Below, piece after piece: positions 12,746 through 23,600 of a DNA stretch of 64,000 bases (position 1 is its first letter; each line of letters begins with the position of its first letter). The translations under genes were made by a program, and so were the position numbers. The notes beneath the pieces were generated by a model. That model had not been told where the DNA came from. It was given only the letters and a program-made list of their open reading frames with translations, and made no database searches. Origin of the DNA: Sisyra terminalis. Lineage: Eukaryota; Arthropoda; Insecta; Neuroptera; Sisyridae. Location of the stretch: contig OY292275.1 in NCBI GenBank assembly GCA_958496175.1, forward strand, positions 46,019,701 through 46,083,700, read 5' to 3'.

Positions 12746-13085
12746 AAAAGGTTCGGAAAGATCGTGGTAAAGAAACTTTTGAAGAAACACAACAAAAAGC
12801 TTCCAAAATCGGACAGAAGGAAACCAGGGTTCTTAAAGACCAGCTAATAGGATACTGTCATCTGTAGAAATATCTTCACACAATCGGGATAAATTTCGAT
12901 TCAAGTAACTGCAGAAAATATGAGGAAAAGGATGAAACTGCCTTTTATAGTCTATTTAACTGCTGGCTCGAAACCACTACAGTTCTCTAGGAGTACTTGG
13001 GTTGCCTACAATCGACTTGCTGAGATTTATCTCAGAAACAAATTTAATCGATTTCAACTAGAAAGTTCTTAGAAATTAGTACAAT
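12746..13085 (+). pseudogene. degenerate LINE ORF2 C-terminal fragment
   Basis: A broken C-terminal fragment of a Jockey/R1-type non-LTR retrotransposon ORF. Across stops it reads QLIGYCHL, then KYLHTIGI near 12842-12893, then a Cys-containing stretch ending with KDETAF near 12940 and NCWLE near 12960. This matches the remembered zinc-knuckle-like tail of such ORFs (GHCRLNKHLHTIGI, then Cys residues, then ETAxHxLCxC). It lies just downstream of the 3' end of the SLC26 gene, antisense to it. Confidence 0.65.
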
Positions 13086-13308
13086 TAACTGGCATTTTTT
13101 GACTACAGAATTGACCATTTCTAAAATAAATAGAAGGTAGTTATGAAAGTCGAACGTAAAAATTGCTTATATTTCTGTTAATAAAAAGCTTATGAGTTTT
13201 TCGTATCATATAACGACATTATTACGACTATACGATATTAACTAATTAATTTACTAGATAGTTATAGTTATTAAAAATACACACTTTGTTTAATTTTGTT
13301 GTTTACGA

Positions 13309-13827
13309 TTACTGTTCTTCCGGCAGAAGTTTTATTTGCGTGGAATCTTGAGGTATACTCCTTCGTTTTAGTTCTCCCATAATTAAAACATTGCTCAATT
13401 TTTCGCCAGCTGTATTCACCTCCGAATCTTTAAACATTGATTGAGTTTCAATTTCTTGTTCTAAAGGTAGCGGATACATATTGGTTTTATTTTCCCATTC
13501 ATCATCTAACCCCTCATTCAATCGAGACTCGTGGCTTAAATATTGAATTGTCTTTGTTGTTACGCCAATAATTCGTTTCACCTTGGCGTTAACATTCAGG
13601 AAAATAATTTGCTGATTACGATCGGAGAAATCGTTTATAATTGACTCGATCCCTTTTGCAGCCGTATAATCAGTAGCTGCAATGTATTTACAGTCGATCA
13701 CCACTGCTTGGTTCGCATTTTCAGGTTGAAGAATAATTTTTGCGATTTCCTCCCGCAAAAAATCAGCAGCCGGAAAGAATATTCCGATGGATGGAGTGAT
13801 TTTTGTATATTGTTGGCCACCACTTGC
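13309..13827 (-). CDS. SLC26 exon 9: STAS domain and C terminus
   Basis: Encodes ASGGQQYTKITPSIGIFFPA to the stop (residues 446-617). The STAS core is visible as AVVIDCKYIAATDYTAAKGI and QQIIFLNVNAKVKRII. The acceptor is TTTACAG/GCAAGT. Confidence 0.93.
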   Translation of the reverse strand, partial: ASGGQQYTKITPSIGIFFPAADFLREEIAKIILQPENANQAVVIDCKYIAATDYTAAKGIESIINDFSDRNQQIIFLNVNAKVKRIIGVTTKTIQYLSHESRLNEGLDDEWENKTNMYPLPLEQEIETQSMFKDSEVNTAGEKLSNVLIMGELKRRSIPQDSTQIKLLPEEQ

Positions 13828-16800
13828 CTGTAAAAATAAGTAATGTTTTTTATACAATTTTGAAGTCATAACTGTTTTAACTAGAACAAACCTTCAAAAT
13901 TTCAAATTCAATGTGTGGTCGAGCCCAGAGTCGTAATAAGTTTGCTGTACTTATTAATACACCAACCAAAAGCCCCATTTCAACGCCATAAAGTAAACTG
14001 GCGATAAATGTGAGAATTGTGGTAAAACAATCTAATTCTAAAAAAAATAGTATTTAGTACAAATTACAATTAACATCTATAATTAAAACCGTCAAAGTCG
14101 GTATTAGGAATTTCTTGGTACTATCTAATTGTTTACTTTTTTCTAACAATGCCTGTAACTCTAAAGTACAAATTCTGAATTCACTGGAATCACTTCATTT
14201 TATGAATTTACGATTCTCTAATTTTGAATATCCAGAAATGCCTAAATTCAAGGTTTTAATAAAAACATACTGACTTACTGTTTGATTTCCATAATACTAA
14301 GATGATATTATAATCAACCATAAAAACAACCGCACTTATAAGAACAGCCGACAAAGTTGATTTTGGTATAAAATAAAAGTATGGAGTTAAAAATGTGAGC
14401 GCCAGAACAATTAAAGTTCCTAGAAAAACAAACATTTACCTTTGGAGCGATTAAGTAATTTTTAGAGAAAAATTAGTCACCTGAATATAATCCTGCTAGA
14501 GGAGTTCGTACACCACTTGCATTACTAACAGCAGATCTTGTAAATGCACCACATGTTGGCATCGATTGGACAAAGCCTCCAAAAATATTACAGATACCAA
14601 GCGTAAGCATTTCCTGGGTTGCATCAACAATCTTTCCAGCAGCTATTACAAATCCAAAAAATTCAATCAAATATCATCCTTTAAAGTATTTACAATTAAA
14701 TAAAAGAAAAATCACCAAAAGCTTTCGCTATAGCCACATTGGCCAACACTTGAACGATAGATACTACAAAAATCCCCGATCCTAATTGCTTGCACATTTG
14801 TGGAAAAGTATACGTAGTATTTCCAATCGAAGTTTCGAACGCTGGTAAAGATAATTTTGGTAATCCTTGTGGAACTTCGCCTGAAATTGGATATTGATTT
14901 TCTTGTTTCAATATAGCTTTGGTCATTAGGTTCTGATTTTTTACCTGATAGTGTAAATGACGTGATGTTCTGTTTATGGCACAAATAAGCGAAAAGTGAT
15001 GAAAAAAGAACAATAAGAGCGTTTCGACTTATCGAAATAAACCATAACATTTTCTTAACTGTTTTATTTTTGCATGGAATGCTCGTAATTTTCTAGCCAC
15101 CCAAAAAGAAAAAGAGAATTACTACTGGAATCACCAAAAAAGTGTCATCATATAATCGAAGAATTTCTAAGAGATCCAATACTTAAGATTTTACTTAAAT
15201 TAAGAAATCGAATAATTGAATAACATTATCCCTTATGCTACTTTTAATACAGAAATATTTAATATATTTAAAAACCTTTTTTACTGTCTTAAATTTCAAT
15301 TTAACTTAACATTTACAGTTGCCTTTTAACCTCTATACAAGAATACTAGCGATATTAGCTAATACTTGCAAATGACTGAAAAAAAAATTATTAAAAATTT
15401 ATTAACAAAAGGCATGATTAACAAGTCATTCACTGTTGTATAAAAGGATTTTCTTTAGCACTATGTAATTATATCAATAAACAATGAGAAAAGTATTTAA
15501 TGTTTTTTTTTAAAAGCATTTACGAGTGTTAATTTTTTTTTGAAATTACTGATAATTAGTCCATTAGTAAATCTATTTAGATATTTGTTTTCAATTAATA
15601 ATAAATACATTTAAATTTGAATTTGACGTATTTCGATCATCTAAATGATCTAAGTGATTTCAATTCATATTTTCAAACTAAAAAAAATTCTATCCTTTAA
15701 ATCACACTCCATAATATTTATTAAAATATTAATGAAAAAACTTATGAAAGTCAGTACGACTTCCACTTTCAAAACAATATTTGCTGCATTATAAATTTGC
15801 CAACCACCATATATCACAACAGATTTTAAATTTTGATGTTATTATTAAAAAATTGCTTCAATATTTTTATTTTACTTACTTATACCATTTATTTGGATGG
15901 CAATAATCGATGATTAAAAACCACTCAGTGACTAAAAACTACTCTATTAAAAGAAGGCATTTAGAAGCATTTTGAAATCATTACGTTTCATATGCCTCTA
16001 ATAACAACTTCTAATAGGTTTTTTGAACATTAAAATGCTTTTTCGCTGCCACTTCAAAATAGCGGAAATACAACTGTAATAATGACTGAACACTGAAAAA
16101 TCATGAGATAGAGGCATATGTTGTCTTTGTTTTACTCTTTTAGGATTTTTCAATAAAATGGAGCTAGGTAGAGGCATTAATGGCGGAAAAATATATTATA
16201 AAATATATTTATATAATGAAAATTCACTAAGAATTCATTAAATGTACATATCCTATTACAAAAATTTTAAAAAATATTTTCCAATAATTTAATTCTAAAC
16301 TTAATCTTAGTAATTCGATGTAAATAAAAGGTGTTTATCAAAAATTAAATAAATTGATGCTACGAAATTGTTATCGTCCTCTGGTATATTTAGAAAAGAA
16401 CATAACGGAATATATTTGAAGAAGTCGTGAGATCACCTGTGTTCTTAAACGCAGCAAAATTCAGTTAAGATCTATTTTTATATCTTAATAAATTATTAGT
16501 ACAAATTATTTTCTCATTTTTTAAATGTTTTGTAATGTACAAGATCTTGATTACGTTATTATTTTTAAATACATTTAAAAAGTTGAATTTTTGTTGTTGT
16601 AGTAAAATAAAAAAGACTTAAATATACGATACGAAATAGAGTAGAATATGTGAAAACGTATGGAAGTCAATGGTAAAAAATATGCAACTGATGCAATGCG
16701 TTTCGTAGTATGTCTGGTCACCGGCTATATTTATGTCTTTGTGCTTTTTTGTTGTATACATAACAGCTTTTCTATCATTTAGTTCTCTATCAACCGTGTT

Positions 16801-17642
16801 AGAGTGCAATCTACTGTTAAATATGTTCAAAAGAACTATTAAAGGCAATTAAAAACTTTTAAACTTTATATGTCTTTGTTTAACAAGAGAGTTGATTTTT
16901 TTACAATTGTTTCACTTACCCGTGTTAAAAGTAGCGTTATAACACAACAAATTCCCAATATTGTATCATTCATTCGAACTTCATTGTATCGTGTAAAAAA
17001 TTGATAAAGATTATGAACAAAACTGCCCGTTTTAAATTTCATACCACACAATCCTTTCAGTTGCGAAACAATAATTAAAACAGCCGTAGCAGATTGAAAT
17101 CCCGAAACAGTTGGAAGCGAAATGAAATCAACTAAAAATCCTAAAAATTCGGCGAATTATTATTATAATTTGCTATTTATTTAAACTCTACAGGCTACCT
17201 AAACGTAAAATTCCCATAATAAATACTACGCAACCCGCCAAAAAAGTTAACAAAATCACAAAATCAGTGGATAAATCTCTCGTGTATTCAGCTGTTAGAA
17301 TTGCCATAAGACTTGTTGGTCCAATTGAAACTTCTTTGATTGTTCCTAGGACTACGTACACGAAACATCCCATAAAAGATGAGTATAATCCATATTGAGG
17401 TGTGAGTCCTGCCAGTCCTGCATAAGCCATACTTTGCGGCATCATTGTTAACCCAATTGTTATTCCCGCAACAATATCAGAAACAATATCATTTCGGGTA
17501 TATGAACCAATCCAATTCAAAATTGATATACGAGAGTAGAGAATTTTTTTGCAGCGATACTTAAAATTTGCCGTCAGTTTTGAATCCACTAAAAATAATT
17601 GATTCTTAATAATCTTTATTCCAAACTTGATCGAAACTCACT
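13309..17642 (-). CDS. SLC26 family anion transporter (SLC26A11-like)
   Basis: A multipass membrane transporter for sulfate or other anions, most like the SLC26A11 (sodium-independent sulfate anion transporter) branch. Nine exons: 17642 (first base of ATG), 17588-17199, 17140-16920, 15053-14945, 14880-14716, 14642-14481, 14419-14279, 14037-13892 and 13827-13309. All phases agree and give 617 aa; human SLC26A11 is about 606. The family signature PQSMAYAGLAGLTPQYGLYS is at residues 51-70. Later come GFLVDFISLP, LGSGIFVV, DATQEMLTLGICNIFG and FTRSAVSNASGVRTPLAG. Exon 9 encodes a cytoplasmic STAS domain (about 460-560). The start codon is split: exon 1 ends in AAAA before GTGAGT, exon 2 opens with TG. 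An in-frame TAG upstream rules out a longer N terminus. Substrate and membrane location are inferred from the family. Confidence 0.93.
13892..14037 (-). CDS. SLC26 exon 8
   Basis: Encodes the last membrane segments (LDCFTTILTFIASLLYGVEM) and the start of the cytoplasmic tail, WARPHIEFEILK (residues 397-445). The acceptor is TTTTTAG/AATTAG; the donor is AAG/GTTTGT. Confidence 0.9.
14279..14419 (-). CDS. SLC26 exon 7
   Basis: Encodes GTLIVLALTFLTPYFYFIPK and the next hydrophobic segment (residues 350-396). The acceptor is TTTCTAG/GAACTTT; the donor is AACA/GTAAGT. Confidence 0.92.
14481..14642 (-). CDS. SLC26 exon 6
   Basis: Encodes AAGKIVDATQEMLTLGICNI through FTRSAVSNASGVRTPLAG, one of the most conserved SLC26 regions (residues 296-349). 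The acceptor is GTAATAG/CTGCTGG; the donor is TCAG/GTGACT. Confidence 0.93.
14716..14880 (-). CDS. SLC26 exon 5
   Basis: Encodes GEVPQGLPKL through LGSGIFVV to ANVAIAKAF (residues 241-295). It follows a 64-bp intron (acceptor AATTTCAG/GCGAAG). The donor is TTTTG/GTGATT. Confidence 0.92.
14945..15053 (-). CDS. SLC26 exon 4
   Basis: Encodes KMLWFISISRNALIVLFSSL and on to TLSG (residues 205-241). The acceptor is CAGTTAAG/AAAATG; the upstream AG in the same stretch would break the frame. The donor is TCAG/GTAAAA. Confidence 0.88.
15054..16919 (-). other. SLC26 intron 3 with a diverged MITE
   Basis: The largest intron of the gene (1866 bp); no coding sequence on either strand. At about 15945-16060 it contains a diverged copy of the MITE found twice at 51.5-52.1 kb. 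The shared landmarks are GAAATCATTAC, ACTTCTAATA and TTTTTTGAACATT. Confidence 0.75.
16920..17140 (-). CDS. SLC26 exon 3
   Basis: Encodes GFLVDFISLPTVSGFQSATA and the following membrane region to ...LLLTR (residues 131-204). The acceptor is GAATTTTTAG/GATTTTT and the donor CGG/GTAAGT, ending in phase 0. Confidence 0.92.
17199..17588 (-). CDS. SLC26 exon 2: N terminus and first membrane segments
   Basis: Encodes residues 1-131, including the sulfate-transporter signature. The acceptor is TTTTTAG before TGGATTC; the donor is G/GTAGCC. Exon 2 supplies the second and third bases of the start codon. Confidence 0.93.
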
Positions 17643-20600
17643 TTTGCTACGATTTTGTATAACACCCTATTTGCGTAAATTAATTTCGTGAATCACCATA
17701 GCACTTTATCGATGCACTAAAACAATCCTCGTAGAATCTAAATGTTTTATTGCCCTGTTTTAATGCGCTTTACACGCTTATATTTAACTTATGGAAATAT
17801 TTCGTAAAGAAATGCATAGTATTTAAAGAAAAGAGACGTACGAGGCGATTTATTTACCATTTATAAAATCCAGATATACATACAGATTAGAGATCTGGCA
17901 TTGGCATTATCTGGAAGAAGTTATGATTTTTACAATTAATGAGACAATGAATATAGATGGGATTTTCTGCAATTTTTTTATGATTTTTTTGATAACCCTT
18001 GACGTCTTTGCGGAAAGGATATTGCACTTGTTGTTGTTTCAATAGCGTATTGAAATTGCTTCAATATGAATTGTTAGTGAATTATTATCAAAAAAATATA
18101 GTATAGTAATACCCACTTACAAGAAACTCTTGTACTAAAAATATTTTAAGAATATTATTGATACAATCTTTGGCTATTATTAAAATGTTCCTGTAAATAT
18201 TGTAAAAATTAAATTGCGATGTTAACTGCGAAATTAATCACCAATTAAGACAGGGCCGGATCTGGTTGACATACCTCATATAATATGAGGCCGATTTTAA
18301 AAATAAATTTCTCGTTTATAATAAATTACCTTAAAGGTCTGATAACTGATTAAAGAACCTATGTAATTAATAAAGCCATGTTAGTTTAATTGTACATTAC
18401 AACAAATCGTATGATGAACTTTACAATGTTGAAGGATTTTAGAAAAAAATTATATGCAATAGTCTGACTATAGTTTTGAATTATCTTTCATAGTTCATTA
18501 GGAATTAAAAAAAAATGTAAGTAAACAATTCGTGAAAGAAACCAAGAAATTCAACGGACTCAAACTTCATTTTAAATAATTATTTTGGATATTTTAATAG
18601 CTGTTAACTAGGTTGACGGAAAAAAGGCTACTTTACATTTGTGACTCAAAACACTTAAATCTAATAACTAATTTAAAAACCCACGTTAACGAAATTCGGC
18701 AATTAAACTAAAAATAACTTTTTTCAGGATTTCACTTCGGGAGCCAAATTGTGCTCTCGATAAAAAGAGATGGGAAAATTATGAGGTAGTTAAAAAATGA
18801 GAGAGAAAAATATTTGTTGGGATTTGATGTTTTTAAGTTGAAACATTTTAAAATCATTAACATCAAATTCAATTATAAATGGCACGATTGTTAAGCTATA
18901 TTAATTTTATGACTCGATATATTTTTAATTTAATTTTATTTACTCTTTTTTGTATTGAAAAATAATACAGAGTGAATGTTAATTTCCTTTTTCTAAAGTG
19001 TAACATTACGTAAGTTTTAAGTTGTTCTTGGAAAGCTTTGACTGTAAAAATTACAATTATACTAATTTATTAAAACTATAAGTTGATGTTATATAGAGTG
19101 ACATATATATCATATGATTTTTGAAAATTTAACTTTTCTCGAAACTTAGGTCTTGAATTCCTCGCAAATAGATTAGCTATTCAATTTATGGTACGTCGTA
19201 AAAGTTGTCGGGTTTTTTCCTTATTTTTCGAAGAAAGGTTTAATGATAACATTGTTTATATACAAGTTGAAATGATCTTGAAATTGTTAGCAAATTTTTG
19301 TTAACTTCCTAATTTTAATAACATCTACAATGTTGAGGTTTTCAAGTCCTGGCCTCGCACATTTAGGGCTAAATCCAGCATTGTATAAGGACAATTGATC
19401 AGTTTAAAATTATAATGTAAATCACTTAAACAATCTGTTTAGATATATTAAATAATTTGATCTTGTTGAACTTGAATTGATTATTTTCGAAGATTACAAG
19501 GGGGAATTTCGAAAGAAAATATTCCATTGCATTTATTCTCGAAACTTATTTAATTGACTTAATTGAAGTTTGAAAAATGATTAGTTTACCTGATTATGGT
19601 TGTTACTATTTATTCATTAAATTAAAGGCAATTAATGAGTTTAAAACAACTGGAATCATTATCTTGGAATTAATTTAATCTTGTCTAAATATTGAAATAG
19701 TAAATGCATGAATGAAAAGTTAAAATAGTTTTATTAATAAAATAAGAAAAAAATGCTGTACAAAATCCTCGAAATCTTTTAGTTATGCGAAGCGTAGAAG
19801 GATATTTACTTTAATATCGAGCAAAATGGGATTCATTCATTTCTTGTACTTAATTTTTAATGAATCAAATTCGGAGAGATCTTATTTATTCGGTACGTTT
19901 GTATGATTAAAGAAGCCAAGGTTTATAAGACCTTAAGATTCTACTTACTTCTTTACTTTTGCACTGATTGCTTCAACAATTAAAAATTTTTAATATAAAT
20001 GCTCTATTATAAATGTTTTACTGATAAAGTAAACTGTGCTGCTCACATAAAATTGAAAACAATCTATTATATCAATTATATCTACAAACTAATAGTTGTA
20101 TGTTTACGGATGTAAGTTATAATCATTTAATAGCTGTAAAAGTTTTCATGAATTACAGTAGATATACGATAGTATGGTTATACTCGTATTAATTTTAAAA
20201 CCTTCGTTATATACCTACAATAGAACATGATTAATTTTATTTCCGTATTTTGTTTTTTAACCAAATTCATGTAAAATTATTTTCTTGATATTTTTTTATA
20301 AATGTTCACAAAAAAAATTAAAGAATTTTTATTACTTTCTAGATAACAATTTAAAAATGGACAAGTAAGGACAATTTCATGGCTAGGTATTGTGGTAAGT
20401 ACATAAGTTGGTTTCGGTAAGGGTAAGAACATAACTATAACTGACTATGACGTTATAAAGGTACAGTATCGTAAAAATAATCAAAAGGACTGATTATATC
20501 AGATGTCTACAATCGTAGATTAGAAGGTTTAGAAGGACGATAAACAATATTTTGACTGATATTTATTTAAGCAATCAATTTATATACATTTTACCTAAAA

Positions 20601-23600
20601 CTAATCTTAAGTTTTACTAATCTTAAGTTTAGTATCAATTTATTTACATATAAACTTAGACTAGATAATATAGCTGAAAGACACTAGAACTGACCATGGA
20701 TACAGTTTTGTTCAAAGAAGAAACTAATTTTCTACAAAATTAATTTTAATCCAATAATATGAACAAGTTTCAAAAAGTGTAATACATAATTTAGAATTTA
20801 GTTAAAAAACGTACTTCAATTGCCTACCCAATAATTTCTACTTCCATACGCTATGGTTAGGACGTTAGGACTACAATAGTAATGATCTACCAAACAATTA
20901 TTTAATTAATTTTTGCAAAGTTTAGAATTAGTTGATCTTTGCCTATTAAATCGAAGAATATAGCGAACTAGACTTACCTATAATGATTTAAAATAGATAA
21001 CTACAACTGAAACTAACTTTGCAAGTTCTCTAACTGAAACTTATATAACCAGCCAAGAAGTTCGAAAATAATTCAGAATATTGTAGCTGTTTAAAATAAA
21101 AGGATTTACTAGAAATCCCCATTGACATATAAGGAAGTTGAAAAGGAATAAAATAACATTAATCATTCTAGATTTAAGCTATTAATTCAACCTTTACAAT
21201 TTGACTCTCGAATAACTGGCATTCTACTATTTAAGTATCGTATTGTGAATAATTTCGAAAATTTAATTGAAAATTACTTACCTAGACTTACCTTTTATGT
21301 TCTGTTAGAGATCAACTCGGTAGAATTCCGGAGTCTTTGGTAATTAATTCCGTTGTAATTCTAAGATAGATCTAAAATTATCCACCAAAAATTTTTTTTA
21401 TGAGGGGGTACAATTCTTCAAAAAAGAACTAATTTTATTAGAGGTGCAACTTTTTACTAAAGAGCCAGAAAAATTAGAGCTTTTTTGAATATGTTACAAA
21501 TTGATTCACTCTTTACAAATTATTTTTCGTTTTTCTGACCATCCAACCATTTAAACCAAGAACTCACAACGAAAATGATATCAGTCCCCCAGTCAGCACT
21601 GGAAATTTCCAAAGGGGTTGGCAACAACTGCCAGACCAATGGAAAGCATTAAGAAAAAATTTGGAAAAAGTCATTCATTCTTTTTTAGGCACTTTCTATA
21701 ACTAAGTACTATAAAATAGGAGGGTCGCATTTTTTTCTTTGTAAAAGAGGCGATGTTTATTAAATTTTTAGCACCTGTGATTTGAGCTACCGAATCCCGA
21801 CTTTTTAAGATAGCATTTAGCGATTTCAAAAAGCAGTTGACATTAAAACAAATAAGAAGTGGAAATCTTACACTAATACCTAAAGCAGGCCATTCACGCT
21901 CCGGCTTGCAGTCCAACTAATCGAACTACTAGTTGGATCGCCTAAATGATCCGCTAGACATTAAACTTCCAACTATACCATTTATGATCCGATTTTAGAT
22001 TCAACTTCGAAAATCGGACCACTAGTTGAACTGCAAGTTGGAGCGTGAATGACCTGCTTAAAACTTTAGGTTGCAGTCTACTTGATAAATCTGGAGCTGA
22101 AACTTACAAATAAATGAAATAAGAATTAGCGGATATGCAAAGAGGCCCCAAAGAAGCCCCTTTATCCATTAGACCAGCATACATGCCTGAATCTTAAGAA
22201 GTTACACACTTAATGCATGCAGATAATATGGAACAAAAAATCTCATGATTGTCTACGAAAATTAAAGCGGATATCAAGAAATTTTTTTCATACTTAATTT
22301 CGGCTAACATAGATTAGTGTGCATTTGTTGTTAACGTGGTTTAAGAATATATTTTGTAAAACATGAATACTTATCTAAATATTTTGGTTTTATAACTTTA
22401 GTAACAAAACATGAAACTTTAAAACAAAAATTGCTATTCAAGATTTTTGTCGGGTTCCCTGATTATTTCGAAGTGTTTTAAATCGATGACAGCCCTAATA
22501 CTTACATTTAATCAATTAAAACGGAAAAAATTTGAATGGTTAAATGGCTAATAAAAAGTTCAAACTTTCATTCAGTAATAATATATAATTATTATTAGTA
22601 AAAAAGAAATATAATACATCATAGAACAGACATTTAATTTTTTCATATACCATAATTACACGACTTATTCTGTTCATATAGTTAAAAATATATTTATATA
22701 TATAATATTTTCCTCACTTGACAATAATTTTTGCACAACAAAAATATTTTTTTGTACAATTAAAATATTTTTTATTTCAAATATATATTTGTTCAAAGAT
22801 GTTGTTGTATAATTTTGATTCTGTTACGTTCAAAAATTCTTTTTTACAACTTTAGTATTTTTTTTTAAACGAAGGCACTACATAAGCCTATTTTTAAAAA
22901 AATACAAATAAAGAAAAAATATTGCTTTTGTGAATTCGGTAGTAGGATCTTCAATATTCTTTTTTTCATTATTTTAATAAATTAAAATGGTTCAATAAAT
23001 ATAATGAGGCCTAGTTTTTGTCAAATCAATTAAAAGATCGATGGAATTGAAATGAAATTGTTTCACTACTATGATGCCTTGTATCAGCAGAAATATGTAA
23101 GTAGATCTTAATTGATTGACGCAATTTTGGTAACAAATAATTGAGCATTGTGAAAACTGGCTGTGTTTTCGATTTGAGTGTAAAAAATTAAGGACATCTT
23201 ATTGTATATACGTATATTTGCGAGAAATATGCAAATTTTTATACAGGTTGGTCCATTTATTTGAGACAGTCCGATATTTCAAACGTTTATTAAATCAAAT
23301 AAAAGTTGGATACTGCGGTGAAAACCAAATGATGATGTTTACTTTGGACCTTAAATACATTTTCAGGGTTTTTTTTTCCAAAATCCATTGTTTTTAAAAT
23401 TATATTTTTATTACAGAATCTGCGGAAATTCAAGTAACGCAAATTATACGAAAAAAAAACACTACCTTTTGTATAAAATAATTTTTCGTGTTACTGTAAC
23501 AAAGAGATATAAATTCATTACTATTTTTCAAAGTTTATCTATTACTATTACTGGAATAACAAAAATGATTTTCTCCACACAAAAAAGTAAAACGACAAAA

